From assembly GCF_038246755.1 (NCBI RefSeq), contig NZ_CP134706.1:1860001-1924000 (forward strand): 64,000 nucleotides of DNA, in the 5' to 3' direction. Below are positions 20,810 to 29,782 of the stretch, piece after piece; position 1 is the stretch's first letter, and each line of letters begins with the position of its first letter. A program made the position numbers and the translations under genes. The notes beneath the pieces were generated by a model. The model did not search any database, was not told where the DNA came from, and saw only the letters and a program-made list of their open reading frames with translations. Origin of the DNA: Micromonospora sp. FIMYZ51. GTDB taxonomy: Bacteria > Actinomycetota > Actinomycetes > Mycobacteriales > Micromonosporaceae.

Positions 20810-21805
20810 TCACAGCGTCGCGGAGAGCGCCTTGACCGGCATCTTCAGGTCGTCGAGCAGCTTCAGGTCCTCCGCCGCCGGGCGGCCGAGGGTGGTCAGG
20901 TAGTTGCCGACGATCACCGCGTTGATGCCGCCGAGCAGCCCGTCGCGGGTACCCAGATCCCCGAGGGTGAGCTCACGGCCGCCCGCGTACCGCAGGATGG
21001 TGCGCGGCAGGGCCAGCCGGAACGCGGCGATGGCCCGCAGCGCGTCCTTGCCCTCGACCACCGGCCGATCAGCAAGCGGCGTGCCGGGGCGGGGGGTGAG
21101 GAAGTTCAGCGGCACCTCGTGCGGGTCCAGTTCGGCCAGCTGCGCGGCGAACTCGGCCCGCTGCTCCACGGTCTCGCCGAGGCCGAGGATGCCACCGCAA
21201 CAGACCTCCATGCCGGATTCGCGGACCATCCGCAGGGTCTCCCAGCGCTCCTCCCAGGTGTGCGTGGTGACCACGTTCGGGAAGTACGAGCGGCAGGTCT
21301 CCAGGTTGTGGTTGTAGCGGTGCACGCCCATGGCGACCAGCTCGTCGACCTGCTCCTGGCTGAGCATGCCCAGCGAGGCGGCGACCTGGATGTCGACCTC
21401 CGCCTTGATCGCGGCGACGCCCTCGCGCATCTGCTTCATCAGCCGGGCGTCCGGGCCGCGTACGGCAGCCACGATGCAGAACTCGGTCGCCCCGGTCGCG
21501 GCGGTCTGCTTCGCCGCCTCGACAAGCGACGGGATGTCCAACCAGACCGAGCGCACCGGTGAGGCGAAGAGGCCGGACTGAGAGCAGAAGTGGCAGTCCT
21601 CCGGGCAACCGCCGGTCTTCAGCGACACGATGCCCTCGACCTCGACCTCCGGGCCGCACCAGCGCATCCGCACCTCGTGGGCGAGCTGGAGGGCGGCGGG
21701 CAGGTGCTCGTCGGGCAGGTTCAGCACGGCGCGGACACCAGCCTGGTCGAGGCCGACGCCACCGTCCAGCACCTGGGTCCGGGCCTGGTCGAGGATCTCT
21801 GGCAT
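20810..21805 (-). CDS. bioB: Biotin synthase
   Basis: This 331-aa radical SAM enzyme inserts sulfur into dethiobiotin. The 4Fe-4S motif CPEDCHFC is at about residues 70-77. Further biotin synthase signatures are [13 protein letters not shown] and GLGETVEQR. The ATG at 21805 is preceded seven bases upstream by TAGGGT, so the mRNA may be leaderless. It is divergent from bioF-bioD and is followed by bsaP, which fits the actinobacterial type of BioB that depends on BsaP. Confidence 0.95.
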   Translation of the reverse strand: MPEILDQARTQVLDGGVGLDQAGVRAVLNLPDEHLPAALQLAHEVRMRWCGPEVEVEGIVSLKTGGCPEDCHFCSQSGLFASPVRSVWLDIPSLVEAAKQTAATGATEFCIVAAVRGPDARLMKQMREGVAAIKAEVDIQVAASLGMLSQEQVDELVAMGVHRYNHNLETCRSYFPNVVTTHTWEERWETLRMVRESGMEVCCGGILGLGETVEQRAEFAAQLAELDPHEVPLNFLTPRPGTPLADRPVVEGKDALRAIAAFRLALPRTILRYAGGRELTLGDLGTRDGLLGGINAVIVGNYLTTLGRPAAEDLKLLDDLKMPVKALSATL

Positions 21806-21812
21806 GGGTCGT

Positions 21813-21818
21813 ACCCTA
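21813..21818 (-). promoter_or_regulatory. Candidate -10 box for a leaderless bioB transcript
   Basis: On the minus strand TAGGGT lies seven bases before the ATG, which would start transcription at or near the start codon. No Shine-Dalgarno sequence is visible, consistent with leaderless translation. Confidence 0.45.
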
Positions 21819-22012
21819 CAAGGCCGCCGGGCGGCGAGAAACGGCCTGCACGCCGCCCCGCACCGCGCCGCTGCGGGCCCACCGCCGCGCAGCAGGCCGG
21901 GTGGCGAAACAGCCCGCGGCGAGACGAGGCGAGCCGGTGTGGAGCCGTCGGGGCGCGGCCGGCGGATGGTAACTTCGCCCCCGCGAGCGGGGGGCGACGG
22001 CGGGAGGCGAGG

Positions 22013-23149
22013 GTGGCGGACTGGCTGGCGGCGCTTGATCGCCGTGCCGAGCTGCGGGCGAAGGCGGGACTGACCCGCCGGCTGCACCCGCGCGCCGCCG
22101 CCGACGCCGTGGTCGACCTGGCCGGCAACGACTACCTGGGCCTGGCCACCCATCCCGAGGTGATGGCCGCCGCGACGAAGGCGCTGTCCGAGTACGGGCT
22201 GGGCGCGACCGGCTCGCGGCTGGTGCGCGGCTCCACGTACGCCCACCACGCGCTGGAGGACGATCTCGCCGACTGGCTCGGCGCGGACCGGGCGCTTGTC
22301 TTCTCCTCCGGCTACCTGGCCAACCTCGGGGCGATCCGCGCCCTGGTCCGACCCCGCACGCTGCTGGTCTCCGACGCGCACAACCACGCCTCGCTTATCG
22401 ACGGCTGCCGCCTCTCCGGCGCGGAGACGGTGGTCACCGCACACGCCGACGTCGACGCGGTCGCCGCGGCGCTGGCCGGCGCGCCCGGCCGCCCGGCGGT
22501 GGTGGTCACCGAGTCGGTCTTCTCCGTCGACGGGGACCTGGCCCCGCTGGCCCGGTTGCACGCCGTCGCCCGCGACCACGGCGCGTTGCTGCTTGTCGAC
22601 GACGCGCACGCGCTCGGCGTGACCGGTCCGGCCGGGGCCGGCGCGGTGGCCGCCGCCGGGCTGGCCGGCGAGCCGGACGTGCTGATCACCGCCACCCTGT
22701 CCAAGGCGCTCGGCGGTGCGGGCGGGGTGGTGGCCGGCCCGGCCGGGTACGTCCGGCACCTGGTGGAGACCGGCCGGACCTTCATCTACGACACCGCGCT
22801 GCCCCCGGCGGTGGCCGCCGGGGTGCGCGCCGCCCTCGACCTGGCGCGGGCCGGTGACGGGGTGCGCGCCGAACTGGTCGACCGGGCGGCTCTGGCGGCC
22901 CGCCGGCTGCGGGCCGCCGGGCTCGACGTCAGCACGCCCGACGCGGCAGTGGTCTCGGTGACCGCGCCCGGTCCGGAGGCCGCCACCGGCTGGGCCGCCG
23001 CCTGCCGGGAGCAGGGCGTGGCGGTCGGTTGTTTCCGGCCGCCGTCGACCCCGGACAACCGTTCCCGGCTGCGGCTGACCATCGGCGCCGGGGTGTCGCG
23101 GGCGGACTTCGAACGGGCCCTGGAGGTCATCGTGGAATGTGCGCCATGA
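22013..23149 (+). CDS. bioF: 8-amino-7-oxononanoate synthase
   Basis: This 378-aa PLP enzyme joins pimeloyl thioester and alanine. Visible family marks are the glycine-rich [14 protein letters not shown] at about 59-72, the PLP-contacting DDAHALGV near 200 and the Schiff-base lysine in [13 protein letters not shown] near 230. The GTG start follows GGGAGG and a VADWLAAL N-terminus typical of the family. It is divergent from bioB, and its stop overlaps the bioD start by four bases. Confidence 0.95.
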   Translation: MADWLAALDRRAELRAKAGLTRRLHPRAAADAVVDLAGNDYLGLATHPEVMAAATKALSEYGLGATGSRLVRGSTYAHHALEDDLADWLGADRALVFSSGYLANLGAIRALVRPRTLLVSDAHNHASLIDGCRLSGAETVVTAHADVDAVAAALAGAPGRPAVVVTESVFSVDGDLAPLARLHAVARDHGALLLVDDAHALGVTGPAGAGAVAAAGLAGEPDVLITATLSKALGGAGGVVAGPAGYVRHLVETGRTFIYDTALPPAVAAGVRAALDLARAGDGVRAELVDRAALAARRLRAAGLDVSTPDAAVVSVTAPGPEAATGWAAACREQGVAVGCFRPPSTPDNRSRLRLTIGAGVSRADFERALEVIVECAP

Positions 23150-23874
23150 CGGATCAGTGGCGGGGAGCGGTGCTGGTCACCGGGACCGACACCGAGGTCG
23201 GCAAGACCGTGGTGACCGCGGCCATCACGGCCGCCGCGCAGGCGGCCGGGCTGCGGGTGGCGGTGGTCAAACCCGGCCAGACCGGTACGGCCGCAGCTGT
23301 GCCCGGCGACGTCGAGGCGGTCACCCGACTCGCCGCCCCGATGACCGGCCGGACACTTGCCAGCTTCCCCGACCCGCTCGCCCCGTTGGCCGCCGCGCGG
23401 GTGGCCGGGTTGCCGCCGCTGGAGCTGTACAACGCCGTCGACGCGGTCCGGGACGAGGTGGAGAAGCACGACCTGGTGCTGGTCGAGGGGGCCGGTGGAC
23501 TGCTCGTACCGATGGGGCTGCGGCCCTCGGGCGAGCCCTGGACGGTGGCCGACCTGGCGGTGTCGCTGGGAGCTTCGGCGGTGGTGGTGGCGCGGGCCGG
23601 GCTCGGCACCCTCAACCACACCGCGCTCACCCTGGAGGCGCTGGAGCGGCGGGCGGTGCCGGCCGGCGTGGTGATCGGCGCCTGGCCCGCCGAACCGGAG
23701 CTGGTGCACTGGGCCAACCTCAGCGACCTGTTGCCGAGCCTGCTCGGCGCGCTGCCGGCCGGGGCCGGGGCGATGGACCCGGGGGTGTTCCGACGCTCCG
23801 CGCCGGGTTGGCTGACCCCGGCGCTGTACGGCGTGCTCGACGACTGGCGGGCCTGGGCCGACGAGATCAGCTGA
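23146..23874 (+). CDS. bioD: Dethiobiotin synthetase
   Basis: This 242-aa ATP-dependent enzyme closes the ureido ring of dethiobiotin. The P-loop GTDTEVGKT is at residues 13-21, with KPGQTG and [11 protein letters not shown] following as expected. The ATG at 23146 overlaps the bioF stop (ATGA). An ATG three codons upstream at 23137 is an alternative with a better-spaced GGAGG. It ends 21 nt before the convergent P450 gene. No bioA is present in the window. Confidence 0.93.
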   Translation: MTDQWRGAVLVTGTDTEVGKTVVTAAITAAAQAAGLRVAVVKPGQTGTAAAVPGDVEAVTRLAAPMTGRTLASFPDPLAPLAAARVAGLPPLELYNAVDAVRDEVEKHDLVLVEGAGGLLVPMGLRPSGEPWTVADLAVSLGASAVVVARAGLGTLNHTALTLEALERRAVPAGVVIGAWPAEPELVHWANLSDLLPSLLGALPAGAGAMDPGVFRRSAPGWLTPALYGVLDDWRAWADEIS

Positions 23875-23895
23875 CCTTCCGACTGCTTACTTTCG

Positions 23896-25110
23896 TCAGG
23901 ATCCGCCCGCACCGGTGCCGGGGTGCACCAGGAAGCTGTCGGGCATCCGGAAGGTGAGGTTGTCCGGGTACCGGGGTGGGCGCAGCACGCGTACCCGGGC
24001 CAACAGCGGGGCGCATTCCGCCACCACCGTCGCGGCCTCCATCCGGGCGAGTTGGTCCCCGACGCAGCGGTGCACACCCGCGCCGAAGGCCAGATGCCGG
24101 CGTGACCCGCGTTGCCCCGGCCGGAACTCGTCGGGCGCCGCCACGAGCTGCGGATCCCGTCCGGCCCCGGCCAGCCACAACACCACACTGGTGCCCGCCG
24201 GCACCGCGGTCCCGCCCAGCGTGGTGTGCACTGCGGCGACCCGCCGCCAGGTGACGATCGGCGGCTCCAGCCGCAGTCCCTCCTCCACCACGTCGGCGAC
24301 CGCGACCGAGCCGTCGCGCAGCCCGGCGAGCACCGCCGGCTCGCCGGTGAGCCGATGCAGCAGCAGGGTGAGGAACTGCGAGGTGGTCTCCTGGCCGGCG
24401 ACCAGCAGGAAGAACAGCGCGCCGACCACCACGTCGGGCGGGTGCCCGGCGGCGCGCAGCGAGGCGGCCAGGCCGCCGCCGGTGGCCGCGAACTCCCGCA
24501 GCACCCGGTGGAAGCGACCCACCTCGGCGGCGAGAACCTGCTGCCGGTCGGCGTCCAGCGGCGCCCAGAACAGCTCCAGCGCCGCGCGGGCGAAGTCCTT
24601 CACCGCCGCGACCGGGGCGTCCGGCAGCTCGACCAGCCGGGCCAGGACCAGCAGCGGCAGGTCGGCGGCGAGACCGGCGTGCAGGTCCACCGGTGCGCCG
24701 GTGTCCAGGGTGGCGGCCAGGTCGGCGACCCGGTGCCGGACCAGCGTGGTCAGCCAGTCCCGCTGGGCGGCCACCCGGGTCGGGTGCAGCGCCTCGGCGA
24801 CAAGCGCCCGGATCCCCGGGTGGCTGGTGGCAGCGTTGTTGGCCAGGGTCGGCGGCAGCCGGAACCGGTGCGCGGCGAGCACCCGCAGCGCGGCCACCGG
24901 CAACGGGGTCACCGCGTCCAGGGCGTTGTCCGGCCGGTACGTCACCGGGTCGGTGAGCACCTGGCGGACCAGCGCGTGCCTGGTCACCAGCAGGTGTTCG
25001 ACGCCCACGTGGTCGGCAACGCGGGCCAGGTCCGGCCACCGGGCCATGCCGCTACCGGCCCCGGCGTCGGCGACGGCCGTCGGGGTCCGCTCCCAGCTGC
25101 GGAACAGCAC
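23896..25110 (-). CDS. Cytochrome P450 next to biotin genes
   Basis: This 404-aa P450 has FGAGVHRCVG as the heme loop near residue 353 and VAGQETTS as the I-helix near 243. The ExxR motif is EEGLR near 285. Its neighbours are bioD (convergent) and a methyltransferase gene upstream on the same strand with a 9-nt gap. In Bacillus a P450 (BioI) makes pimelate for biotin, so a link is possible, but this gene is not in the bio operon and no acyl-carrier-binding trait can be seen. The ATG was kept although no strong ribosome site is visible. Confidence 0.88.
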   Translation of the reverse strand: MLFRSWERTPTAVADAGAGSGMARWPDLARVADHVGVEHLLVTRHALVRQVLTDPVTYRPDNALDAVTPLPVAALRVLAAHRFRLPPTLANNAATSHPGIRALVAEALHPTRVAAQRDWLTTLVRHRVADLAATLDTGAPVDLHAGLAADLPLLVLARLVELPDAPVAAVKDFARAALELFWAPLDADRQQVLAAEVGRFHRVLREFAATGGGLAASLRAAGHPPDVVVGALFFLLVAGQETTSQFLTLLLHRLTGEPAVLAGLRDGSVAVADVVEEGLRLEPPIVTWRRVAAVHTTLGGTAVPAGTSVVLWLAGAGRDPQLVAAPDEFRPGQRGSRRHLAFGAGVHRCVGDQLARMEAATVVAECAPLLARVRVLRPPRYPDNLTFRMPDSFLVHPGTGAGGS

Positions 25111-25119
25111 GGCGTCACG

Positions 25120-25803
25120 CTAGCTGGCCGGTTTTCCACCGCCCACCCGCAGCTGCCAGACGGTGGTGCGCTTCACCCGTACGCTCTCCAGCGCCTCGGT
25201 GACCGGCACGTCGTAGGCGGTCAGTTCGTCGAACCGATCCCTGGGCAGGAAGGCGCGTCCGGGGTCGCCGACCAGCACCCGCGCCCCGCCCCGGGCGGTC
25301 CGCAGCAGGAAGCGCAGCACCCGGTTGGTCATCGCCTCGCTGTAGAAGACGTCTCCGGCGAGCACCACCTCGGCGTCGCCCGCGTCGCCGTCGAGCACGT
25401 CACCGAGTTCGGCGTCGACGCGTACCCCGTTGGCCTCGGCATTGAGCGCGATCGCCGCGACGGCCAGCTCGTCGATCTCCACCGCGCGGACGGCGGCGGC
25501 ACCGGCCCGGGCGGCGGCGATGGCCACCAGGCCGGAGCCGGCGGCCAGGTCGAGCACCCGACGCCCGGCGACCAGCTGCGGGTGGTCGGTCACGTACCGG
25601 GCCAGTCCCTGGCCGCCGGCCCAGGCGAAGGCCCAGAACGGCGGCGGCCGGTCGCTGCGGAACTCACCCTCGGTCAGCTCCCAGAGGCCGATCGGCTCGT
25701 CGGCCTGGTGCAGTCGCACCTCCGGTACGAAGGCAACGGGGGCGAGCCGGGCGTGCAGCCGGACGAAGGCGGCGGAAAGTTCGGACACCGGCCGATTGTG
25801 CAC
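25120..25803 (-). CDS. Class I SAM-dependent methyltransferase (ETFB/PrmA-like)
   Basis: This protein of about 227 aa has the SAM-binding motif VLDLAAGSGLVAIAAARAGA at about residues 76-95 and the acidic EIDELAVAAIALNA. The WAFAWAGGQGLARYV stretch just before motif I is typical of the METTL20/electron-transfer-flavoprotein methyltransferase group, so the target is probably protein lysine. The start is uncertain: the GTG at 25803 begins the family-like region, but no good ribosome site is seen and a further GTG lies five codons downstream. It is followed after 9 nt by the P450 gene. Confidence 0.75.
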   Translation of the reverse strand: MHNRPVSELSAAFVRLHARLAPVAFVPEVRLHQADEPIGLWELTEGEFRSDRPPPFWAFAWAGGQGLARYVTDHPQLVAGRRVLDLAAGSGLVAIAAARAGAAAVRAVEIDELAVAAIALNAEANGVRVDAELGDVLDGDAGDAEVVLAGDVFYSEAMTNRVLRFLLRTARGGARVLVGDPGRAFLPRDRFDELTAYDVPVTEALESVRVKRTTVWQLRVGGGKPAS

Positions 25804-25964
25804 CGTGACCCGGCACGGCGTGTCGCGGTGGCTCGGTGACCGGTTCAATACCGTACGTGAAATCGGGCATCCTGCTTCACAACCCGTGCGAACACGCCCG
25901 TCTACCGGGTGGCCCCCGGCGCTCATAGCGTGGCGAATGGAGGCAACTGACGGGAGGACGGATC

Positions 25965-26882
25965 GTGAAGAGGCTGTGGCGGAGCACGCTACGGATCGGA
26001 GTGGTGCTGGCATGTCTCACCGGAGTGGACGTCGCCATGGCCGCGCCGGCGCACGCGGCGTTCGCCACCGAACTCAGCGGCCTGCCGGACCAGTTCACCG
26101 CCGGTGGGCGGGTGGAGACGGTCTCCGCCGTGGTGTCGCGATCCGATCAGGGTGGCTGCATCAAGGTCCGCTGGTCGATGGTGCTCGGTGTGCAAGGGTT
26201 ACGGCTGGACCAGGTGCGGGTGGACCGGATCGAGGAGACCGGCTCGTTTCCGATGGAGGTCCGGATCGAGGGTGACGCGGCCCGGCTGACCGACCGGCAA
26301 CTCGACCCGGGCACGCTCTGCCCGGGGCGTACGGTGACGGCGCAGTACCGGATCGCCTTCACCGGCGACGTCGACCAGGGCCGGGTCAGCCTGGCCGCCG
26401 AGGCGTACGACCAGAACCTGCAACTGCTGTCCCGGCAGACCGCGACGCGCGAGGTGGTCGGCCGGGGTCAGGTGGCCCGGCCCAGTACCGCACCGCCGAG
26501 CCGCACGCCGACCGAGGAGCCGACGGTGGATCCCACCGAGGAACCGACGGTCGACCCGGCCGACGAGGAGAGCGACCTCGCCGACGACGCCGGCTACGCG
26601 GGCGGGGCCCAGGAACCGCCGGCCGCGGGTGCGGCGGGCAACCAGGTCGCGCAGACCGGCACCGGGATCGGCCTGACCGAGGCCGCGTTCCTCCTCGGTG
26701 GGCTGCTGCTCTTCCTCGGTGTCGGGCTGCTGCTGCGGCTGCGGCAGCTGACCCGTGAACCGGAGCCGGCCGCCGCGGGCGCCACCGCGGGGACCACCGC
26801 CGCCGGCCGCTGGGAGCGGCAGCCCGGCCGCCGCTCCCGCTGGCGCACCGTCCCCCGCGACCCCACCCACCCGTTGTCCTGA
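25965..26882 (+). CDS. Exported surface protein with C-terminal membrane anchor
   Basis: This 305-aa protein has a signal peptide (about 1-31, ending AAPAHAA), an extracellular domain with two cysteines (QGGCIK and TLCPG) that may form a disulfide, a Thr/Pro/Glu-rich stalk with the repeat EEPTVDP, and a C-terminal hydrophobic segment at about 232-262 followed by a basic tail of about 40 residues. The segment before the membrane part reads VAQTGTG, similar in place to an LPxTG signal but lacking the leucine and proline. Function is unknown. The GTG start follows GGGAGG. Confidence 0.75.
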   Translation: MKRLWRSTLRIGVVLACLTGVDVAMAAPAHAAFATELSGLPDQFTAGGRVETVSAVVSRSDQGGCIKVRWSMVLGVQGLRLDQVRVDRIEETGSFPMEVRIEGDAARLTDRQLDPGTLCPGRTVTAQYRIAFTGDVDQGRVSLAAEAYDQNLQLLSRQTATREVVGRGQVARPSTAPPSRTPTEEPTVDPTEEPTVDPADEESDLADDAGYAGGAQEPPAAGAAGNQVAQTGTGIGLTEAAFLLGGLLLFLGVGLLLRLRQLTREPEPAAAGATAGTTAAGRWERQPGRRSRWRTVPRDPTHPLS

Positions 26883-26883
26883 C

Positions 26884-27053
26884 CCACCCCCACCCCTCCC
26901 CACTCCCCACCCCTCGCCCCTCGCCCCCGCCCCTCGCCCCGCCGATCATGGACTCTCGGTCGGGTTATACGCCGCGAAAGCCGTATATCGGCGACGATAA
27001 GTGCAAGATCGGCGCGGCGATGGGGGTGGGGGTGAGGGCGAGGGAGGGGGAGG
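26884..27053. repeat. C-rich tract / dyad core / G-rich tract element, copy 2 (interrupted)
   Basis: A C-rich tract (26884-26939) precedes a core whose ends are an 8-bp inverted repeat (CGCCGATC at 26940-26947, GATCGGCG at 27007-27014) with a further dyad inside (GCCGTATATCGGC, 26980-26992). A G-rich tract follows at 27015-27053 and seems to resume at 28501-28521 beyond an IS110-type element. The layout matches the element at 11931-12096, and both cores start with GATCATG after the first bases. Confidence 0.65.
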
Positions 27054-27070
27054 TGTCCCTATGGGTTTCG

Positions 27071-28284
27071 TCAAGCGGGGACGGGGCTGGTCGGGCGGGG
27101 TTGGTAGGGGATCTTGTCGCGGAGCATGGCGTATAGGACGTCGCAGCGGCGTCGGGCGAGGCAGATGAGGGCGGCGTTGTGGCGTTTACCTTCGGCGCGT
27201 TTGCGGTCGTAGTAGGCGCGGCTGACGGGGTCTGCGAGGGATGCGAACGCGGCGAGGAAGAACGCGCGTTTGAGGTTCTTGTTGCCGCCTCGGGGTGGGT
27301 GCTCGCCGCGGATGCTGGTGCCGGAGCGTCGGGTGACGGGGGCGAGGCCGGCGTAGGCGGCGAGGTGGCCGGGGTGGCGAAGGCGGTGCCGTCGCCGACT
27401 TCGAGCAGGATCCGGGCGGCGGTCCTGACGCCGATGCCGGGCATCGATGTCAGGACCGGGGCAAGAGGGTGTGCATCAAGCATCCTCTCGACCTGGTCGG
27501 CGACTTGGTCGCGTTGGTGTAGGACGTCGCGGAGGCTGTCGGCGAGACGGGGCAGGATCGTCTCGGCTGCTTGGGTGCCGGGGACGGTGACGGTCTGTTC
27601 GTCGAGGGCTGCCATGAGCTGTTCGATGAGCCGTTCACCCATGCGGGGTGCGTGGACGGCGGCGATCGAGAGTAGTTTGCGGCGACCGGCTTTGCGGAGT
27701 CCGGCCGGTCCGCCGCAGCGCGACAGCAACTCCAGCACGGCCTTGTGGTGCACCTTCGGGCCGAGAACCCGTTCCAGGGCGGGATGAATCTGGGTGAGTA
27801 GTCCCCGGATACGGTTCGACACGCGCGTGGCCTCGCCAGCGAGGTCGTCGTCGAAGCCGACGAGGACCTCCAACTCGGCCAGAGCCTCATCTCCGACGTC
27901 GACCCGCCGCAGCGTGTGCGGCAGGGTGCGGGCGGCATCAGCGATGACATAGGCGTCGCGGGCGTCGGTCTTCGCGCTTCCGGGGTGCAGATCGGCGATC
28001 CGGCGCATCGCCAGGCCGGGCAGGTAGGCCACCTGATGACCGCATGCCCGAGCCACCGCGACCGGCAGGGCGCCGATCGAGGCGGGCTGGTCGACCACCA
28101 CCAGCACCCGACCGTGGCCGGCGAGTTTGTCGAACAACTGCCTCAGCCGAGCCTCGGTGTTCGGCAACGGTGCGTCGTGCAGCCGCTTGCCGTCCGGCGC
28201 CAACCCGACCGCGTGATGATCACCCTTACCGACATCCAACCCGAGGTAGACGCCGTATCCGCCGTGCACCACACCCGCCTCCAC
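27071..28284 (-). pseudogene. IS110-family transposase, frameshifted
   Basis: The GTG start at 28284 opens a DEDD-type N-terminal domain: GLDVGKGDHHAV with D17, and the conserved SAKTDARDAY near residue 107. It continues in frame to GIGVRTAARILLEVGDG and the next few residues. At about 27366-27374 one base is missing: the following DNA in the next frame reads HLAAYAGLAPVTRRSG, then NKNLKRAFFLAAFASL and ends at a TGA at 27071-27073, all typical of the C-terminal domain that carries the catalytic serine. The full gene would be about 404 aa. The existing frame instead runs on to 26965 through nonsense. The element is probably dead unless the shift is a sequencing error in a CCCCGG run. Confidence 0.85.
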
Positions 28285-28500
28285 GCATCGTCCGTGGCCT
28301 CGGCCACAGGTCCAGGCGTCGGACTGCCGGCACCCACGTTACGAAGAGACCAACCCCAAACAGGGCGGCCGTGTCCCTATCAGCGGTCCGCCGACGCCAC
28401 CCGACCCGGCGACAACACCCCCCGGATCATGCCTACGACAGGGGCAGGAAGTCATACCGGGCCGGGCGACCGAGGAGTCCCCGGCTGGGGACGATCAAAA
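28285..28500 (-). ncRNA. Candidate bridge-RNA region of the IS110 element
   Basis: IS110-group elements express a structured bridge RNA from the non-coding DNA upstream of the transposase. This 215-nt stretch is in that position. It contains ATAGGGACAC (minus strand, 28380-28371), identical to the sequence at the other end of the element, as expected of a donor-guide loop. Folding was not computed. Confidence 0.35.
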
Positions 28501-28523
28501 AGGTAACGGGGGTGGGGGAGGGG

Positions 28524-29135
28524 TCAGTCGAGTTGGGTGGGGTTTAGGGACAGTTCTCGGGCGGTCACCAGGCGTACCCATTCGGCCAGTTGGCGGCGGG
28601 AGATGACGCGGTCGTGCACCGCGGCCTGGACCGCCAGTCCGTCCATCACGGCGTTGATCCGCCACGCGGCGCCGGCCGGGTCCGCGCACTCGAAGACGCC
28701 CTCCCGGACGCCGTCGGTGATCACCGTGGTGAGGTCCTGCCGCCACCGTAGGTCCAGCTTGCGGGAGACCTTCTCCAACTCCGGCGTACGCAGCGACTCC
28801 GCCCACCCGTCGATCCACATGGCCCAGGACATCGGGCGCCCGGCCGGGGTGTAGAGGCGCAGGATGCGCCGGAGTTTGGTAAGCGGCGGGGCGCTGGACC
28901 GGGTCACCGCGTCCAGCCGGGCCAGGTCCTGCTCGACGGCGTACGCGAACGCCTGGGCGAGCAGTCGTTCCTTGGTGGCGAAGTGGTAGAAGACCAGCGC
29001 CTGGCTCACGCCGGCGGCCTGCGCCACGTCCGCCGTGCGGGTGTTTGCCAGCCCGCGCTGCACGATCACGTCACATGCGGTGCGCAGCAGGGCATCCAGG
29101 CGGATCTCGGCCGCACGTCTCGTCACGCCCGTCAC
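28524..29135 (-). CDS. TetR-family transcriptional regulator
   Basis: This 203-aa regulator has the N-terminal helix-turn-helix at about residues 30-50 (TADVAQAAGVSQALVFYHFA), followed by an all-helical ligand domain with tryptophans (SWAMWIDGWAES) as in the BetI-like TetR_C group. The GTG start at 29135 follows GGATGGG; another GTG lies three codons later. Its target is not obvious: the neighbours are an IS element and tRNA genes. The stop lies in the G-rich flank of the IS element. Confidence 0.88.
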   Translation of the reverse strand: MTGVTRRAAEIRLDALLRTACDVIVQRGLANTRTADVAQAAGVSQALVFYHFATKERLLAQAFAYAVEQDLARLDAVTRSSAPPLTKLRRILRLYTPAGRPMSWAMWIDGWAESLRTPELEKVSRKLDLRWRQDLTTVITDGVREGVFECADPAGAAWRINAVMDGLAVQAAVHDRVISRRQLAEWVRLVTARELSLNPTQLD

Positions 29136-29357
29136 CGTAGCCCATCCATTCGGATACGGCGTGTTACCAAACTCGGTGATCCTTCCCGACAGTCAGAAGC
29201 CGGACACTTGCCGCAGCTGGCCCTTCCGCCGTACAGATCACCCCGCCGACGGCGGCTCGCCAAGGTCGCGGCCGGTCGTTGGAACGTCCTGAGCTTCTGA
29301 CCCAGGCTCCTAGGAAGGCACACGGACCGTTTCGGACGCGCTGGGGCGGGAGTCGAT

Positions 29358-29386
29358 TTGGCAACCTTCCGTCGCTCGGCTAGAGT
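29358..29386 (+). promoter_or_regulatory. Promoter of the first tRNA cluster
   Basis: TTGGCA (29358-29363) and TAGAGT (29381-29386) are 17 nt apart. This is a near-consensus vegetative promoter starting transcription about 27 nt before tRNA-Gly. Confidence 0.8.
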
Positions 29387-29419
29387 TCTCATCCGTCACC
29401 GGGTAACAGCCGGGGGCAT

Positions 29420-29492
29420 GCGGACGTAGCGCAGTTGGTAGCGCATCACCTTGCCAAGGTGAGGGTCGCGGGTTCGAGTCCCGTCGTCCGCT
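29420..29492 (+). tRNA. tRNA-Gly (GCC)
   Basis: The acceptor arms GCGGACG and CGTCCGC pair fully, the anticodon loop reads TTGCCAA and the T arm GGTTCGAGTCC is standard. No CCA is encoded. An identical copy lies at 30179-30251. Confidence 0.97.
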
Positions 29493-29526
29493 CGGAGCTG
29501 CCGCCACGCGTGACGGGGGCAACCTC

Positions 29527-29597
29527 GGTGGGGTGGCCGAGAGGCGAGGCAACGGCCTGCAAAGCCGTGTACGCGGGTTCAAATCCCGTCCCCACCT
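29527..29597 (+). tRNA. tRNA-Cys (GCA)
   Basis: The acceptor arms GGTGGGG and CCCCACC pair, the anticodon loop reads CTGCAAA and the T arm GGTTCAAATCC is standard. It is 71 nt long with no encoded CCA. It is the only one of the three tRNAs here without a second copy in the window. Confidence 0.97.
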
Positions 29598-29610
29598 CGT
29601 AAGACAACAC

Positions 29611-29685
29611 GGGCGATTGGCGCAGTGGGAGCGCGCTTCCTTGACACGGAAGAGGTCACTGGTTCAAACCCAGTATCGCCCACCA
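29611..29685 (+). tRNA. tRNA-Val (GAC)
   Basis: The acceptor arms GGGCGAT and ATCGCCC pair, the anticodon loop reads TTGACAC and CCA is encoded. An identical copy lies at 30289-30363. Confidence 0.97.
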
Positions 29686-29697
29686 GTTGAACGAACG

Positions 29698-29737
29698 ACG
29701 CGAGAGCCCGCACCGGATCCGGTGCGGGCTCTCGCGT
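29698..29737 (+). terminator. Terminator of the first tRNA cluster
   Basis: This is a perfect 40-nt palindrome (20-bp arms with the centre GGATCC) directly after tRNA-Val, followed by TCT. It would form a very stable hairpin. Confidence 0.88.
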
Positions 29738-29782
29738 TCTGCTGGCGGGTTGCTGACCCGCCGCTCGGTAGGGTGCGACCGC

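Larger units (their letters stand above)
27053..28500 (-). mobile_element. IS110-family insertion element (boundaries approximate)
   Basis: The element carries a frameshifted IS110-type transposase on the minus strand and about 215 nt of non-coding DNA upstream of it. GTGTCCCTAT occurs at 27053-27062, at the transposase 3' end, and again at 28371-28380 in the upstream non-coding part. G-rich DNA on both sides suggests insertion into the G-rich arm of the repeat element at 26884. No terminal inverted repeats are seen, as expected for this family. The right end is set near 28500 only because the G-rich context resumes there. If the direct repeats mark the ends, the element is 27053-28380. Confidence 0.65.

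Noticed and set aside
27179..27787. Plus-strand frame inside the IS110 element
   Set aside because: It is antisense to the transposase, which has clear family motifs; the plus-strand product has none.
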